Assembly (NCBI GenBank): GCA_903821715.1
Contig: CAIJMB010000189.1
Location: 1-7,722, forward strand
DNA length: 7,722 nt
Origin: an uncultured Flavobacteriales bacterium
Lineage (GTDB): Bacteria; Bacteroidota; Bacteroidia; Flavobacteriales; Schleiferiaceae
Reading direction: 5' to 3'
Below the pieces are notes generated by a model, which saw only the letters and a list, made by a program, of their open reading frames with translations, was not told where the DNA came from and searched no databases. Position 1 is the first letter of the stretch. Each line of letters starts with the position of its first letter. The translations under genes were made by a program, and so were the position numbers. This document shows, in pieces, positions 1 through 6,635 of the stretch.

Positions 1-18
1 ACGAGCCAACGAGCCAAC
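1..18. repeat. Short tandem direct repeat (8-bp unit, two copies)
   Basis: The unit ACGAGCCA occurs twice in tandem, followed by AC, the first two bases of a third copy. It touches the window edge, so the array may continue to the left. It lies just beyond the terminator of the minus-strand gene cluster. Two copies are too few to assign a role. Confidence 0.5.
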
Positions 19-48
19 AAAAAAGGGCCGCCTCACAGCAGCCCCTTT
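19..48 (-). terminator. Rho-independent terminator after the secreted BNR-repeat protein gene
   Basis: Read on the minus strand, the left arm AAAGGGGCTGC pairs with the right arm GCGGCCCTTT across the loop TGTGAG. This gives a 10-bp stem with one bulged G and one G-T wobble. The stem runs into a T tract (six T in all, part of it inside the stem). It begins 19 bases after the TAA stop at 68-70, so it most likely ends transcription of the whole minus-strand cluster. Confidence 0.85.
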
Positions 49-67
49 GAATGTTTGTGGTGAACGA

Positions 68-3000
68 TTAGCGCTTCATGAAGATTTCGCTAATCACCTG
101 TCCGCCCTGAGTGCGGGTAAGCACGTACTGGCCTTTGGCAAGGTTGCTTACCTGAACGGGCACTGCAGAGACACCGTTGGTGGTCTTCATGTCAATACGA
201 CGTACCAAGCGGCCATCCATGGTGCGGATGGTCAGGGTAACGGCTCCGTCGCCCACAGGAACGCGAACGACATCCGATGCAGGGTTCGGGAAGAGACCGA
301 GCGACTCTTTGTCAAGGCGCGCCTCGGGCTCGTTGCTGCCCAATGGGCGGTTCACGCTGGTCGTGGTGGTTTGGAACCAGCCACGTCCGTGGGTAGCGAT
401 GAATACGTCACCCTCAGTCGGAGAAGAAATAGGGTTGTTGGGGTCGTAGTTAAAGTCCGTGCGGTACTGCTCGATTTCAAAGACTGGTACGCGTGCCATT
501 CCGTTATTCTCTTCGGAATAGCTTGGCGTAGCGGAATTGATGTTGTCGGCCATGAACATACCCCACTCGCTGCCCACAAAGAGGCGGTTCGGGTTGCCCT
601 TGTCGAATGATACCGAGTAGCATGGGAACATCGGAAGATCTCCTTGCTTGCTTGTGAACGAAGGAACAGAAGCCAGTGCGTTCGTTGAGAGGTAGACGTA
701 GGCCGAGTTTCCGTAGTTACCCAATGAAACCGCTACACGGTTGGGGTCGTTGGGGTCCACATCGATTCCGGTCACGACACGACCGTTCCAGTTTCCGATT
801 TGCGTAACTGTGATTACTGCATTTGCGGAATCAACCGATGCCTGGCTGAGTGTGCGAGCCGCTAGAAGATTTGAAATGCGGTAGAGGCGACCACTTGTAG
901 TAGATACGAAGAGGTGGTTACCGTCCGCAGAAACCTTCATGTAGTGAGGGGTGACGTTGCTACCCAAATGGGCGATTTGCCACCACTCCGGAGTCTTGCT
1001 GAAGTCGTGCACGTCGCGGGTCATGAATACTCCACCCATTTTTGGAACCGTCGCGGTCGTTTGCGAGGTTAGGCCAACAAAGAACATAGACTGAATGGGA
1101 TCCTGAACCTTAAATTCATCTCCTACATCAAGACGGCTCGTGGTGGTCGCACGCACGGGAAGTGCACCAATTGCGGACTTGAGCGTCAACGATGAGTTTG
1201 CAGGAAGGTAGACATCACATGTGACGATGATTTCGGCAATAGGCGGAGTATTGAACGTGATTTCAAAATAAGCCGAATCCTCGTAAAACACCCCTGTGGC
1301 ATCACCTGAAACGATTCCATTTGCATTTGCCGTGGCCGTAAGTGCACCTGCGGTAATCTGGACGGTGCTGGCAATGAACTTAGCCGCAGGTTGACTGTGG
1401 TTGATTTTTCCTTTGAAGACGCGCTTGATTCCGTCACCAAAGCCCATCGAGCGAATGCCGGGAAGCAATTCGAATGATACCGAATCTTGAGACTGTGCAT
1501 CGGTTGTGGTCTCCCACAATTCGAACGGCATCATCCAGTTCGAGTAAGGTAGTCCGGCTGTGCGTGTTCGTGTAAGAAGTGCGTTAGAGAACGTCGCCCA
1601 ACCTTCACCCCCGTCGTCGGAGCGGTAGAAGTTTCCGTTCTGTGTCTCAGCAAACATCACTTTGGGGTTGAGCCAAGATATATCGCTGTGTCCACCGTCG
1701 CCTCCAAAAACCTTTTTGACTCCGTGCGGCGAAACGCTTGTGTAGTCAAGGTAGCTCGTACCGTTGTCCTGACATCCGCCCAAGAGTTTGCGGTCCTTAC
1801 CCACTCCGAATCCGAAGTACTGGTAGGTGTTGTATCCGAGGTTGCGCTCAAACCACGTTGCACCGTGGTTGTTTGACTTGAATACTCCGCCATCGTTTGA
1901 GGTAAAGATGACGTCGGGGTTATTGGGGTCGACGATGAGCTCGTGGCTGTCGGCGTGCAGGTAGAATGGGTTGCCGGCAAAGTCGTTTAGAGTGGACGAC
2001 TGAACCCATCCGCCCGTGGCAGACCACTGCCATACAGTGATGCCGCCCAACCACACATGGTCTTTGTCTTTAGCACTTACGGTAAGGAACAAGTCGAAGA
2101 TGCCTTGACAGTATACGTCTGCACCTACACCATTACAGAGTGGATCAAAGTTGGATCCCTTTTGGCCAATTTTAGACCATGTGCTGCCACCATCTGTAGA
2201 ACGGTAGACCGCTGCGAGTGCCGAACCGTTGGTCTGCACACAGTATACATAGTTGTCGTCCTGTGGGCTCACTGAATAACGAATTCGGCCGCCTGCACGA
2301 CGCGGAAGTGAGGTTGATGTAACAACTGGAGCTGAAACCTCGGTAAACGTGGCTCCATCGGTTGACTTCATCGTACGTCCCGCTTGGTTCACGTAGATCG
2401 TTCCCGCGGCTGAAAGAGCGAAATCCGTAATGCTTCCGCTCATAAGTTGGGTCCATGTAGCACCACCATCGGTAGTCTTCATGAAGCCGCCGTTGGTCGC
2501 AGCAAAAATGGTATTCGCATCGGTCGGATGCGCTTCAATATCTGCAACGGCAGTCCAAGCCGCACTTGCGGAATTACTGGCTGGCAACGTGCTCGCCAAT
2601 TGCACGAAGTTTACCCCGTCAGTTGACTTATACACCCCGCGACCTGCAAAGTTGGGCGTAGTGTTCTGACCAGTACCGCCATACCCGAGCCAAATTTCAC
2701 CTGTTCCGTAGTAAATGTCACCGTTTGCAGCCTGACAAATGCTACCAATTGCTTGGTTTGCACCTGGATCACTAACCACATTCCAGCTCGCACCACCGTT
2801 GGTTGAACGGTACAAACCTCCACCTACTGAACCAGCGTACACGATGTTTGAATTGTTGCGATCCACAAGGAGTGAGCGCGTACGACCACCGTGGTTGTCA
2901 GGTCCGCGTGACTCCCAATTGAGTGTATTGGTTTTTTGTGCAGTCTGAAGAAGCTGCGCCCACGCGGCCTGAACCGCAGCAGGGTCAATCTCACCAGTGA

Positions 3001-3187
3001 CTTGGTTGGCGCGCATCATATGGAGGTACTCGTTGTAGCCTGCAAAGCGACCTTGAGCGAGCTCGTCGCCGAATTGATAGTGGCGCTCAGCGGGTTGCGC
3101 ATCCCAGGTGAGGACTGCAGCAGTTCCAGCAAGAAGTACAGCCGATCCTGAAAGTAGGGCGGCGAGGCGGGTACGGTTCATTTTCAT
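68..3187 (-). CDS. Secreted sortilin/BNR Asp-box repeat protein with T9SS type A C-terminal sorting domain
   Basis: A 1039-residue protein predicted to be exported and handled by the type IX secretion system. Residues 1 to about 28 form a Sec signal: basic start (MKMNRTR), then a hydrophobic run of Leu, Ala, Val and Gly. Asp-box (BNR) motifs of the S-T-D-G-G-x-T-W kind occur near residues 128, 188, 238, 275, 330, 438 and 523, which indicates a VPS10/sortilin-like beta-propeller. Residues about 560-705 lack Asp boxes and look like an inserted beta-rich domain. Propeller-like blades return at about 706-940 (DPNDPNRVAV, GNPNRLFVGSEWG, ATHGRGWFQT). Residues about 963-1039 are a T9SS type A sorting domain: LGLFPNPASDVVRVPV, a DGRLV turn, LAKGQYVL, and a basic C-terminus (FMKR). 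The substrate is unknown; Asp-box propellers in this phylum occur in adhesins, glycan-binding proteins and many uncharacterised exoproteins, and no sialidase catalytic set is evident. ATG at 3187 gives a complete signal peptide; a second ATG two codons later (3181) is an equal alternative. It lies 41 bases downstream of lipA. Confidence 0.9.
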   Translation of the reverse strand: MKMNRTRLAALLSGSAVLLAGTAAVLTWDAQPAERHYQFGDELAQGRFAGYNEYLHMMRANQVTGEIDPAAVQAAWAQLLQTAQKTNTLNWESRGPDNHGGRTRSLLVDRNNSNIVYAGSVGGGLYRSTNGGASWNVVSDPGANQAIGSICQAANGDIYYGTGEIWLGYGGTGQNTTPNFAGRGVYKSTDGVNFVQLASTLPASNSASAAWTAVADIEAHPTDANTIFAATNGGFMKTTDGGATWTQLMSGSITDFALSAAGTIYVNQAGRTMKSTDGATFTEVSAPVVTSTSLPRRAGGRIRYSVSPQDDNYVYCVQTNGSALAAVYRSTDGGSTWSKIGQKGSNFDPLCNGVGADVYCQGIFDLFLTVSAKDKDHVWLGGITVWQWSATGGWVQSSTLNDFAGNPFYLHADSHELIVDPNNPDVIFTSNDGGVFKSNNHGATWFERNLGYNTYQYFGFGVGKDRKLLGGCQDNGTSYLDYTSVSPHGVKKVFGGDGGHSDISWLNPKVMFAETQNGNFYRSDDGGEGWATFSNALLTRTRTAGLPYSNWMMPFELWETTTDAQSQDSVSFELLPGIRSMGFGDGIKRVFKGKINHSQPAAKFIASTVQITAGALTATANANGIVSGDATGVFYEDSAYFEITFNTPPIAEIIVTCDVYLPANSSLTLKSAIGALPVRATTTSRLDVGDEFKVQDPIQSMFFVGLTSQTTATVPKMGGVFMTRDVHDFSKTPEWWQIAHLGSNVTPHYMKVSADGNHLFVSTTSGRLYRISNLLAARTLSQASVDSANAVITVTQIGNWNGRVVTGIDVDPNDPNRVAVSLGNYGNSAYVYLSTNALASVPSFTSKQGDLPMFPCYSVSFDKGNPNRLFVGSEWGMFMADNINSATPSYSEENNGMARVPVFEIEQYRTDFNYDPNNPISSPTEGDVFIATHGRGWFQTTTTSVNRPLGSNEPEARLDKESLGLFPNPASDVVRVPVGDGAVTLTIRTMDGRLVRRIDMKTTNGVSAVPVQVSNLAKGQYVLTRTQGGQVISEIFMKR

Positions 3188-3207
3188 ACGGTTTCGAAAC
3201 AGAGTGC

Positions 3208-3215
3208 TAAAAATA
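3208..3215 (-). promoter_or_regulatory. Possible -7 promoter element for the secreted propeller gene
   Basis: On the minus strand, TATTTTTA lies in the 41-base gap between lipA and the propeller gene, 20 bases before its ATG. It matches the Bacteroidota -7 consensus TAnnTTTG at every fixed position except the last. I found no good TTG at the -33 distance. A separate promoter would fit the functional break between lipA and a surface protein, but this is weak evidence. Confidence 0.25.
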
Positions 3216-3228
3216 AGGTAAAGATGGC

Positions 3229-4098
3229 TTAGTGCACATGCCGTTCGGCGTGGTACGACGAACGAACGAGCGGACTGCTCTCCACATGGCGAAATCCGAG
3301 GGTGCGGGCGTACGCTCCGAGGCGCTCAAACTCTTCGGGTTCTACAAAGCGCTGGACGGGCAAGTGGCGTGCAGAAGGCTGTAAATACTGGCCAAGGGTA
3401 ACTACATCGACCCCGACAGAGCGCACTTCATCGAGGGTTTGGTAGAGCTCGTCTTCGGTTTCGCCAAGGCCAAGCATGATACCCGTTTTGGTGCGGTTGA
3501 CGCCGTTGGCCTTGAGGTAGCGAAGTACTTCGAGCGAGCGATCGTACTGCGCCTGAATGCGAACTTGGCGCGTCAGGCGGCGCACAGTCTCCATATTGTG
3601 GCTTACGACTTCGGGTGCAGCCTCGACAATGCGGTCAATTTGGTCGGTGATTCCGCGAAAGTCGGGAATCAGAGTCTCCATGGTGGTTCCGGGTGAAAGG
3701 CGGCGCACGGCAGCCACCGTTTCAGCCCAAATGATTGATCCGCCGTCAGCTAAGTCGTCGCGGTCCACACTCGTGAGGACGGCATGCTTGATCTTCATGC
3801 GCTGAATGGAGCGCGCAACGCGGTCAGGCTCGTCCCAATCCACGGGCAGTGGGCGTCCGGTGGCTACGTTGCAAAATCCACACGAGCGGGTGCAGATGTT
3901 ACCCAAAATCATAAAGGTCGCAGTGCCCTCGCCCCAGCATTCACCCATGTTCGGGCAGCGTCCTGATTCACAAATCGTATGAAGCTTGTACTGGTCCACG
4001 ACGTTGCGCACGGCGCGATAGTTCGTGCCAGTGGGCAACTTGACGCGCAGCCAGTTGGGCTTGCGTACGGGTGTGGGGTTCGAATTCGATGCTTCCAT
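3229..4098 (-). CDS. lipA: Lipoyl synthase (radical SAM)
   Basis: LipA inserts two sulfur atoms into protein-bound octanoyl groups to make the lipoyl cofactor of 2-oxoacid dehydrogenases and the glycine cleavage system in the cytoplasm. At 289 residues it has the usual family length. The auxiliary [4Fe-4S] cluster motif CESGRCPNMGEC gives C43, C48 and C54 (C-x4-C-x5-C). The radical SAM motif CTRSCGFC gives C69, C73 and C76 (C-x3-C-x2-C). The C-terminal RSSYHA motif (279-284) supplies the serine ligand of the auxiliary cluster. Other family blocks are VDRDDLADGG (111-120), HNMETV (167-172), KTGIMLGLGE (204-213) and LGQYLQPS (235-242). All key residues are present, so the enzyme should be active. 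ATG at 4098 gives the expected short variable N-terminus before the conserved PNWLRVKLP. It lies 29 bases after ytxJ in the same direction, probably in the same transcript. No lipB is in the window. Confidence 0.97.
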   Translation of the reverse strand: MEASNSNPTPVRKPNWLRVKLPTGTNYRAVRNVVDQYKLHTICESGRCPNMGECWGEGTATFMILGNICTRSCGFCNVATGRPLPVDWDEPDRVARSIQRMKIKHAVLTSVDRDDLADGGSIIWAETVAAVRRLSPGTTMETLIPDFRGITDQIDRIVEAAPEVVSHNMETVRRLTRQVRIQAQYDRSLEVLRYLKANGVNRTKTGIMLGLGETEDELYQTLDEVRSVGVDVVTLGQYLQPSARHLPVQRFVEPEEFERLGAYARTLGFRHVESSPLVRSSYHAERHVH

Positions 4099-4127
4099 GA
4101 GTGATAGTGTAACGCGCTAGTCAGCGT

Positions 4128-4451
4128 TCAGTTCAGTGACTCGATCCAGCGAGTATCGATTCCGAAGTGGCTTTCGTGAAGCACACTACCATCTTCGCGA
4201 AACCACAGTAGCTGCGGACTTTGGTGCTCTACTGACCAAGCTTCAGCGAGTTCGTTGCTGAGCGGGCGTTGAGAACGTACGTCGAGGTAGCCCACTTCAA
4301 CCTCGGGTCGGGTCGAAAGCCAGGTGGTCACACGGTGGTGAGCCGCCGTTGAAATGCTACAGCGCGTGCTGTGCTTAAATACTAGAATTCCGCCCCGAAA
4401 GCGACCGAGGCGGTAGATGTCGTCCATGCGGGCGACAGGCACCAGACTCAT
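4128..4451 (-). CDS. ytxJ: YtxJ-type (DUF2847) bacillithiol-system thioredoxin-fold protein
   Basis: A 107-residue cytoplasmic thioredoxin-fold protein of the YtxJ family, named 'bacillithiol system redox-active protein' because it occurs in bacillithiol-making bacteria. It is thought to act as a monothiol bacilliredoxin-like protein, but its biochemistry is poorly defined. The signature is VFKHSTRCSIS (24-34) with the single active-site Cys at C31. Next come the strand VGYLDVRSQRPLSNELAE (53-70) and the HQSPQLL segment (76-82), whose Pro79 fits the cis-proline of thioredoxin folds. Only one cysteine is present, so any chemistry must involve a mixed disulfide. The frame stays open upstream to a GTG at 4505, but ATG at 4451 is preferred. 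That ATG overlaps the stop of the upstream lipoprotein gene as ATGA, and the residues before it do not resemble the family. The neighbours suggest co-transcription with the lipoprotein and lipA. Confidence 0.88.
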   Translation of the reverse strand: MSLVPVARMDDIYRLGRFRGGILVFKHSTRCSISTAAHHRVTTWLSTRPEVEVGYLDVRSQRPLSNELAEAWSVEHQSPQLLWFREDGSVLHESHFGIDTRWIESLN

Positions 4452-4588
4452 ACCTGGGCCGTAGCTTCGGCGGTCGGCGCGGCCGATCCGATGAACGCTG
4501 GACACATGTCAGCTGATTTGCACGAGGCCGTAGAAGCCGCGGCAGCTGCAATAAGAAGGGCCGCAAGGATTGTTTTAATCGTACGCAT
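4448..4588 (-). CDS. Small lipoprotein, 46 residues, overlapping ytxJ
   Basis: A micro-protein easily missed because the same frame stays open far upstream, antisense to ung. From ATG at 4588 it reads MRTIKTILAALLIAAAAA, a basic start and an Ala-rich hydrophobic core, then STASC with Cys at position 23. This is a lipoprotein signal peptide, although Thr at -3 is an unusual lipobox residue where Leu is commonest. The mature part is only 24 residues: CKSADMCPAF, then a Gly/Ser/Ala/Thr-rich tail ending TAQV, with a second cysteine at C29. Evidence that it is real: the signal peptide begins exactly at a Met, a Bacteroidota-type -7 box lies just upstream, and its TGA overlaps the ytxJ ATG by four bases (ATGA), which suggests translational coupling. 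It should be anchored in the envelope. I do not know its function; the pairing with a thiol-redox gene is suggestive only. Confidence 0.72.
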   Translation of the reverse strand: MRTIKTILAALLIAAAAASTASCKSADMCPAFIGSAAPTAEATAQV

Positions 4589-4593
4589 AAGGG

Positions 4594-4601
4594 CAAAAAT
4601 A
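4594..4601 (-). promoter_or_regulatory. Promoter -7 box (TAnnTTTG) for the lipoprotein-ytxJ-lipA cluster
   Basis: On the minus strand, TATTTTTG exactly matches the Bacteroidota sigma-70 -7 consensus TAnnTTTG. A TTG-like -33 element is poor: the nearest candidate is TTC at 4617-4619, only 15 bases away, inside the ung start. The box ends five bases before the lipoprotein ATG. If it is used, the mRNA leader is nearly or completely absent, which would fit this phylum's weak dependence on Shine-Dalgarno pairing. Confidence 0.55.
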
Positions 4602-4614
4602 CGAAGTTTGCAGT

Positions 4615-5310
4615 GTGAACCGCATTCCTCCACTTCCGGCTGACTGGCAGCACGCGCTCCAACTGGATTCAACGGCGACGTGGATGGACGACATCTGCAG
4701 TCGTGCCGCGGATACCTACGCAACTGAAGTCGTCTATCCGCCATCTGCAGATCTGTGGAATGCGTTTGAATTGTGTCCTTTTGAAAAGGTTCGGGTGGTC
4801 GTGCTGGGGCAGGACCCCTACCACGGGCCGGGGCAGGCCCATGGATTGGCTTTTTCGGTTCCTCGGGGAGTGATAGAGCCACCCTCGCTGCGCAACATTT
4901 TGAAGGAGTTTGCATCAGACACCGGTCGGACCCCTCCCCCGACAGGCGATTTGACGGCATGGGCCCGCGAAGGCGTGCTCCTTCTGAACACATCACTGAC
5001 CGTGCGCGCCGGAGCCGCAGCCAGCCACTCCGACGGCCGCTGGGATCCGTTTGTACATCGCGTGCTCGAGGTTTTGAACACTGAAGCGCGTCCCATCGCA
5101 TTTTGGTTGTGGGGTGCGCATGCGCAAAAGCGAGGATCTATCCTAAACAATCCGCGCCACCTTGTGCTGCGCTCGGCCCATCCCTCCCCGCTCGGAGCCT
5201 ACCGCGGATTTTGGGGCAGCAAACCGTTTTCAACGACTGCGGAATGGTTCAAAACTCAGGGCGCGGACGGCCCTAATTGGTCGGCCGACCTTCCTACCTT
5301 TGACCTGTGA
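4615..5310 (+). CDS. ung: Uracil-DNA glycosylase, family 1
   Basis: Removes uracil from DNA (from dUMP misincorporation or cytosine deamination) to start base excision repair. The 231-residue protein has the usual length and all family 1 motifs. GQDPYHG (65-71) carries the catalytic water-activating Asp67 and Tyr69. GPGQAHGLAFSV (71-82) follows. LLLNTSLTV (122-130) carries the uracil-reading Asn125. HPSPLGAYRGFWG (189-201) carries catalytic His189 and the DNA-intercalating Leu193. The start is GTG at 4615: it keeps the N-terminal ADWQHAL segment, which matches the family's usual W-x-x-x-L beginning, whereas the first internal ATG (4684) would remove it. TTTGCA just upstream (4607-4612) is a partial -7 box (GAAGTTTG against TAnnTTTG), so the message may be almost leaderless. 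It is first in a tight plus-strand cluster; its TGA shares one base with the rmuC ATG. Confidence 0.97.
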   Translation: MNRIPPLPADWQHALQLDSTATWMDDICSRAADTYATEVVYPPSADLWNAFELCPFEKVRVVVLGQDPYHGPGQAHGLAFSVPRGVIEPPSLRNILKEFASDTGRTPPPTGDLTAWAREGVLLLNTSLTVRAGAAASHSDGRWDPFVHRVLEVLNTEARPIAFWLWGAHAQKRGSILNNPRHLVLRSAHPSPLGAYRGFWGSKPFSTTAEWFKTQGADGPNWSADLPTFDL

Positions 5311-6629
5311 TGTCGACCGGGCTTTTAATTCTCACTGTAGTGCTTCTCGGGGCCCTCATTGTGCTTCAGCTTCGGCGCAGTACTTCGGGCGGAACCGATT
5401 CCGGTGAAATGGCCCGCATTCAAGGGTTGTTCGATGCCGCCAACCAGCGAGTTCGCGACCTAGAAACGGCATTGACGGCCGCTCAAAATGCCCAGCGCGA
5501 GTCCGACATGGCTCTCGCCCGTACGCAAGAGCGCCTCGCTGCGGCAGATTCCGCGCGAAGCGAAGTCGAGGCCCAGCGCGAGCAGCTCAAAAACGAGTTT
5601 AAAGTGGTGGCCCAAGAGGCCCTTGGTCAGCAGTCGCGGATGCTTCACGAACAACTTAAGCAGGGCAACAAGGCCGAAATGGACGTACTACTTGCTCCCT
5701 TTCGAGCCAAACTCGAGCAGTTTGGGGAGCGTGTCGAGAAGACCCACCTGCAAGGCGTTCAGGAGCGCAGCGAACTTAAGGCCGAGGTGCGCAGCCTTAT
5801 GGAGCAGTCCGAAAAGCTCCGCAACGAAGCCAACGCGCTCACCCGCGCCTTGCGCAGCGACAACAAGGCCCAAGGAAACTGGGGCGAAATGGTGCTCGAA
5901 AAGCTTCTTGAACGCAGTGGACTCACCCGCGACCTCGAGTACAGCGTGCAAGCTTCGACCACGGATTCCGACGGCCGCCGACTACAGCCTGACGTGGTAC
6001 TCAACCTGCCCGAGGGCAAGCACTTGGTGATTGATTCCAAAGTCAGTCTGGTGGCATATGAACGCTTTGTAAACGCCGAAAATCCTGAAGAGCAGGCCCT
6101 CGCGATGAAGGAGCACATCGCGTCGCTTCGTGCGCACATTCGCGGACTTTCAGACAAAAACTACCAGAATTTGTATGACGTTTCGCTGGACTTTGTGCTG
6201 CTGTTTGTTCCGATCGAAGGCGCGTTCAGCACCGCCTTGCAGGCCGAACCCGGACTGTACCAAGAGGCATTTGACCGCAACATTGCGCTGGTCAGCACCA
6301 CCACCCTTTGGACCACGCTGCGCACCGTCGGAACCCTTTGGCGCCAAGAGCGCCAGAACCGCAACGTCGGCGAAATCATTCGCCAGGCATCGGACCTGTA
6401 CGACAAGTTCGTAGGATTCTCTGAAGAAATGATCAAGGTGGGCAACCAAATGCAGACCACCACCAAGACCTACGAAAACGCGATGAAGCAGCTCAGCCAA
6501 GGCAAGGGCAACCTCGTTCGCCGTGCCGAGCAACTGCGCCAGTTAGGGCTTAAAAACAGCAAATCCACGAATCCGTCATTGGTCGACCGCGCCCTTCAGG
6601 GTGAGTCCGAAGAAGGCGAAACCGAATAA
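5310..6629 (+). CDS. rmuC: DNA recombination protein RmuC
   Basis: RmuC proteins limit recombination at inverted repeats and belong to the PD-(D/E)xK nuclease-like superfamily; the exact activity is uncertain. The 439-residue product has a hydrophobic N-terminal anchor (about residues 4-21, GLLILTVVLLGALIVLQL), then a long Ala/Glu/Arg/Gln-rich coiled coil (about 35-185). The RmuC domain follows: NWGEMVLEKLLERSGL (190-205), QPDVVLNLP (226-234) and VIDSKVSLVAYERF (240-253). Asp228, Asp242 and Lys244 are candidate PD-DxK residues. FVPIEGAF (299-306) and LRTVGTLWRQE (337-347) are typical of the family. Length and order are normal. I chose ATG at 5310, giving a TGATG stop-start overlap with ung. 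A GTG three bases earlier (5307) would add one residue and cannot be excluded. The overlap suggests translational coupling to ung. Confidence 0.95.
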   Translation: MSTGLLILTVVLLGALIVLQLRRSTSGGTDSGEMARIQGLFDAANQRVRDLETALTAAQNAQRESDMALARTQERLAAADSARSEVEAQREQLKNEFKVVAQEALGQQSRMLHEQLKQGNKAEMDVLLAPFRAKLEQFGERVEKTHLQGVQERSELKAEVRSLMEQSEKLRNEANALTRALRSDNKAQGNWGEMVLEKLLERSGLTRDLEYSVQASTTDSDGRRLQPDVVLNLPEGKHLVIDSKVSLVAYERFVNAENPEEQALAMKEHIASLRAHIRGLSDKNYQNLYDVSLDFVLLFVPIEGAFSTALQAEPGLYQEAFDRNIALVSTTTLWTTLRTVGTLWRQERQNRNVGEIIRQASDLYDKFVGFSEEMIKVGNQMQTTTKTYENAMKQLSQGKGNLVRRAEQLRQLGLKNSKSTNPSLVDRALQGESEEGETE

Positions 6630-6635
6630 CACACT

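Noticed and set aside
47..610. 187-codon plus-strand frame opposite the end of the secreted propeller gene
   Set aside because: It lies entirely antisense to the strongly supported T9SS sorting domain and begins inside the terminator. The translation looks like no domain I know.
68..3187. Active sialidase on the basis of Asp boxes
   Set aside because: Asp boxes alone mark the propeller fold. I could not identify a sialidase arginine triad or nucleophile arrangement, and the overall plan fits sortilin-like T9SS exoproteins better.
4589..5101. Long minus-strand frame antisense to ung that would extend the lipoprotein gene to 217 residues
   Set aside because: The upstream part is rich in Arg, Pro and Ser with no family resemblance, as expected from the reverse of a GC-rich gene. 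The signal peptide begins precisely at the Met at 4588, so only the last 46 codons are kept.
5488..6030. 180-codon plus-strand frame inside rmuC in another phase
   Set aside because: Ser/Arg/Pro/Thr-rich shadow of the rmuC coiled-coil and domain region; the rmuC frame carries all family motifs.
6150..6533. 127-codon minus-strand frame opposite rmuC
   Set aside because: Antisense shadow of a conserved gene, with no own promoter or family features.
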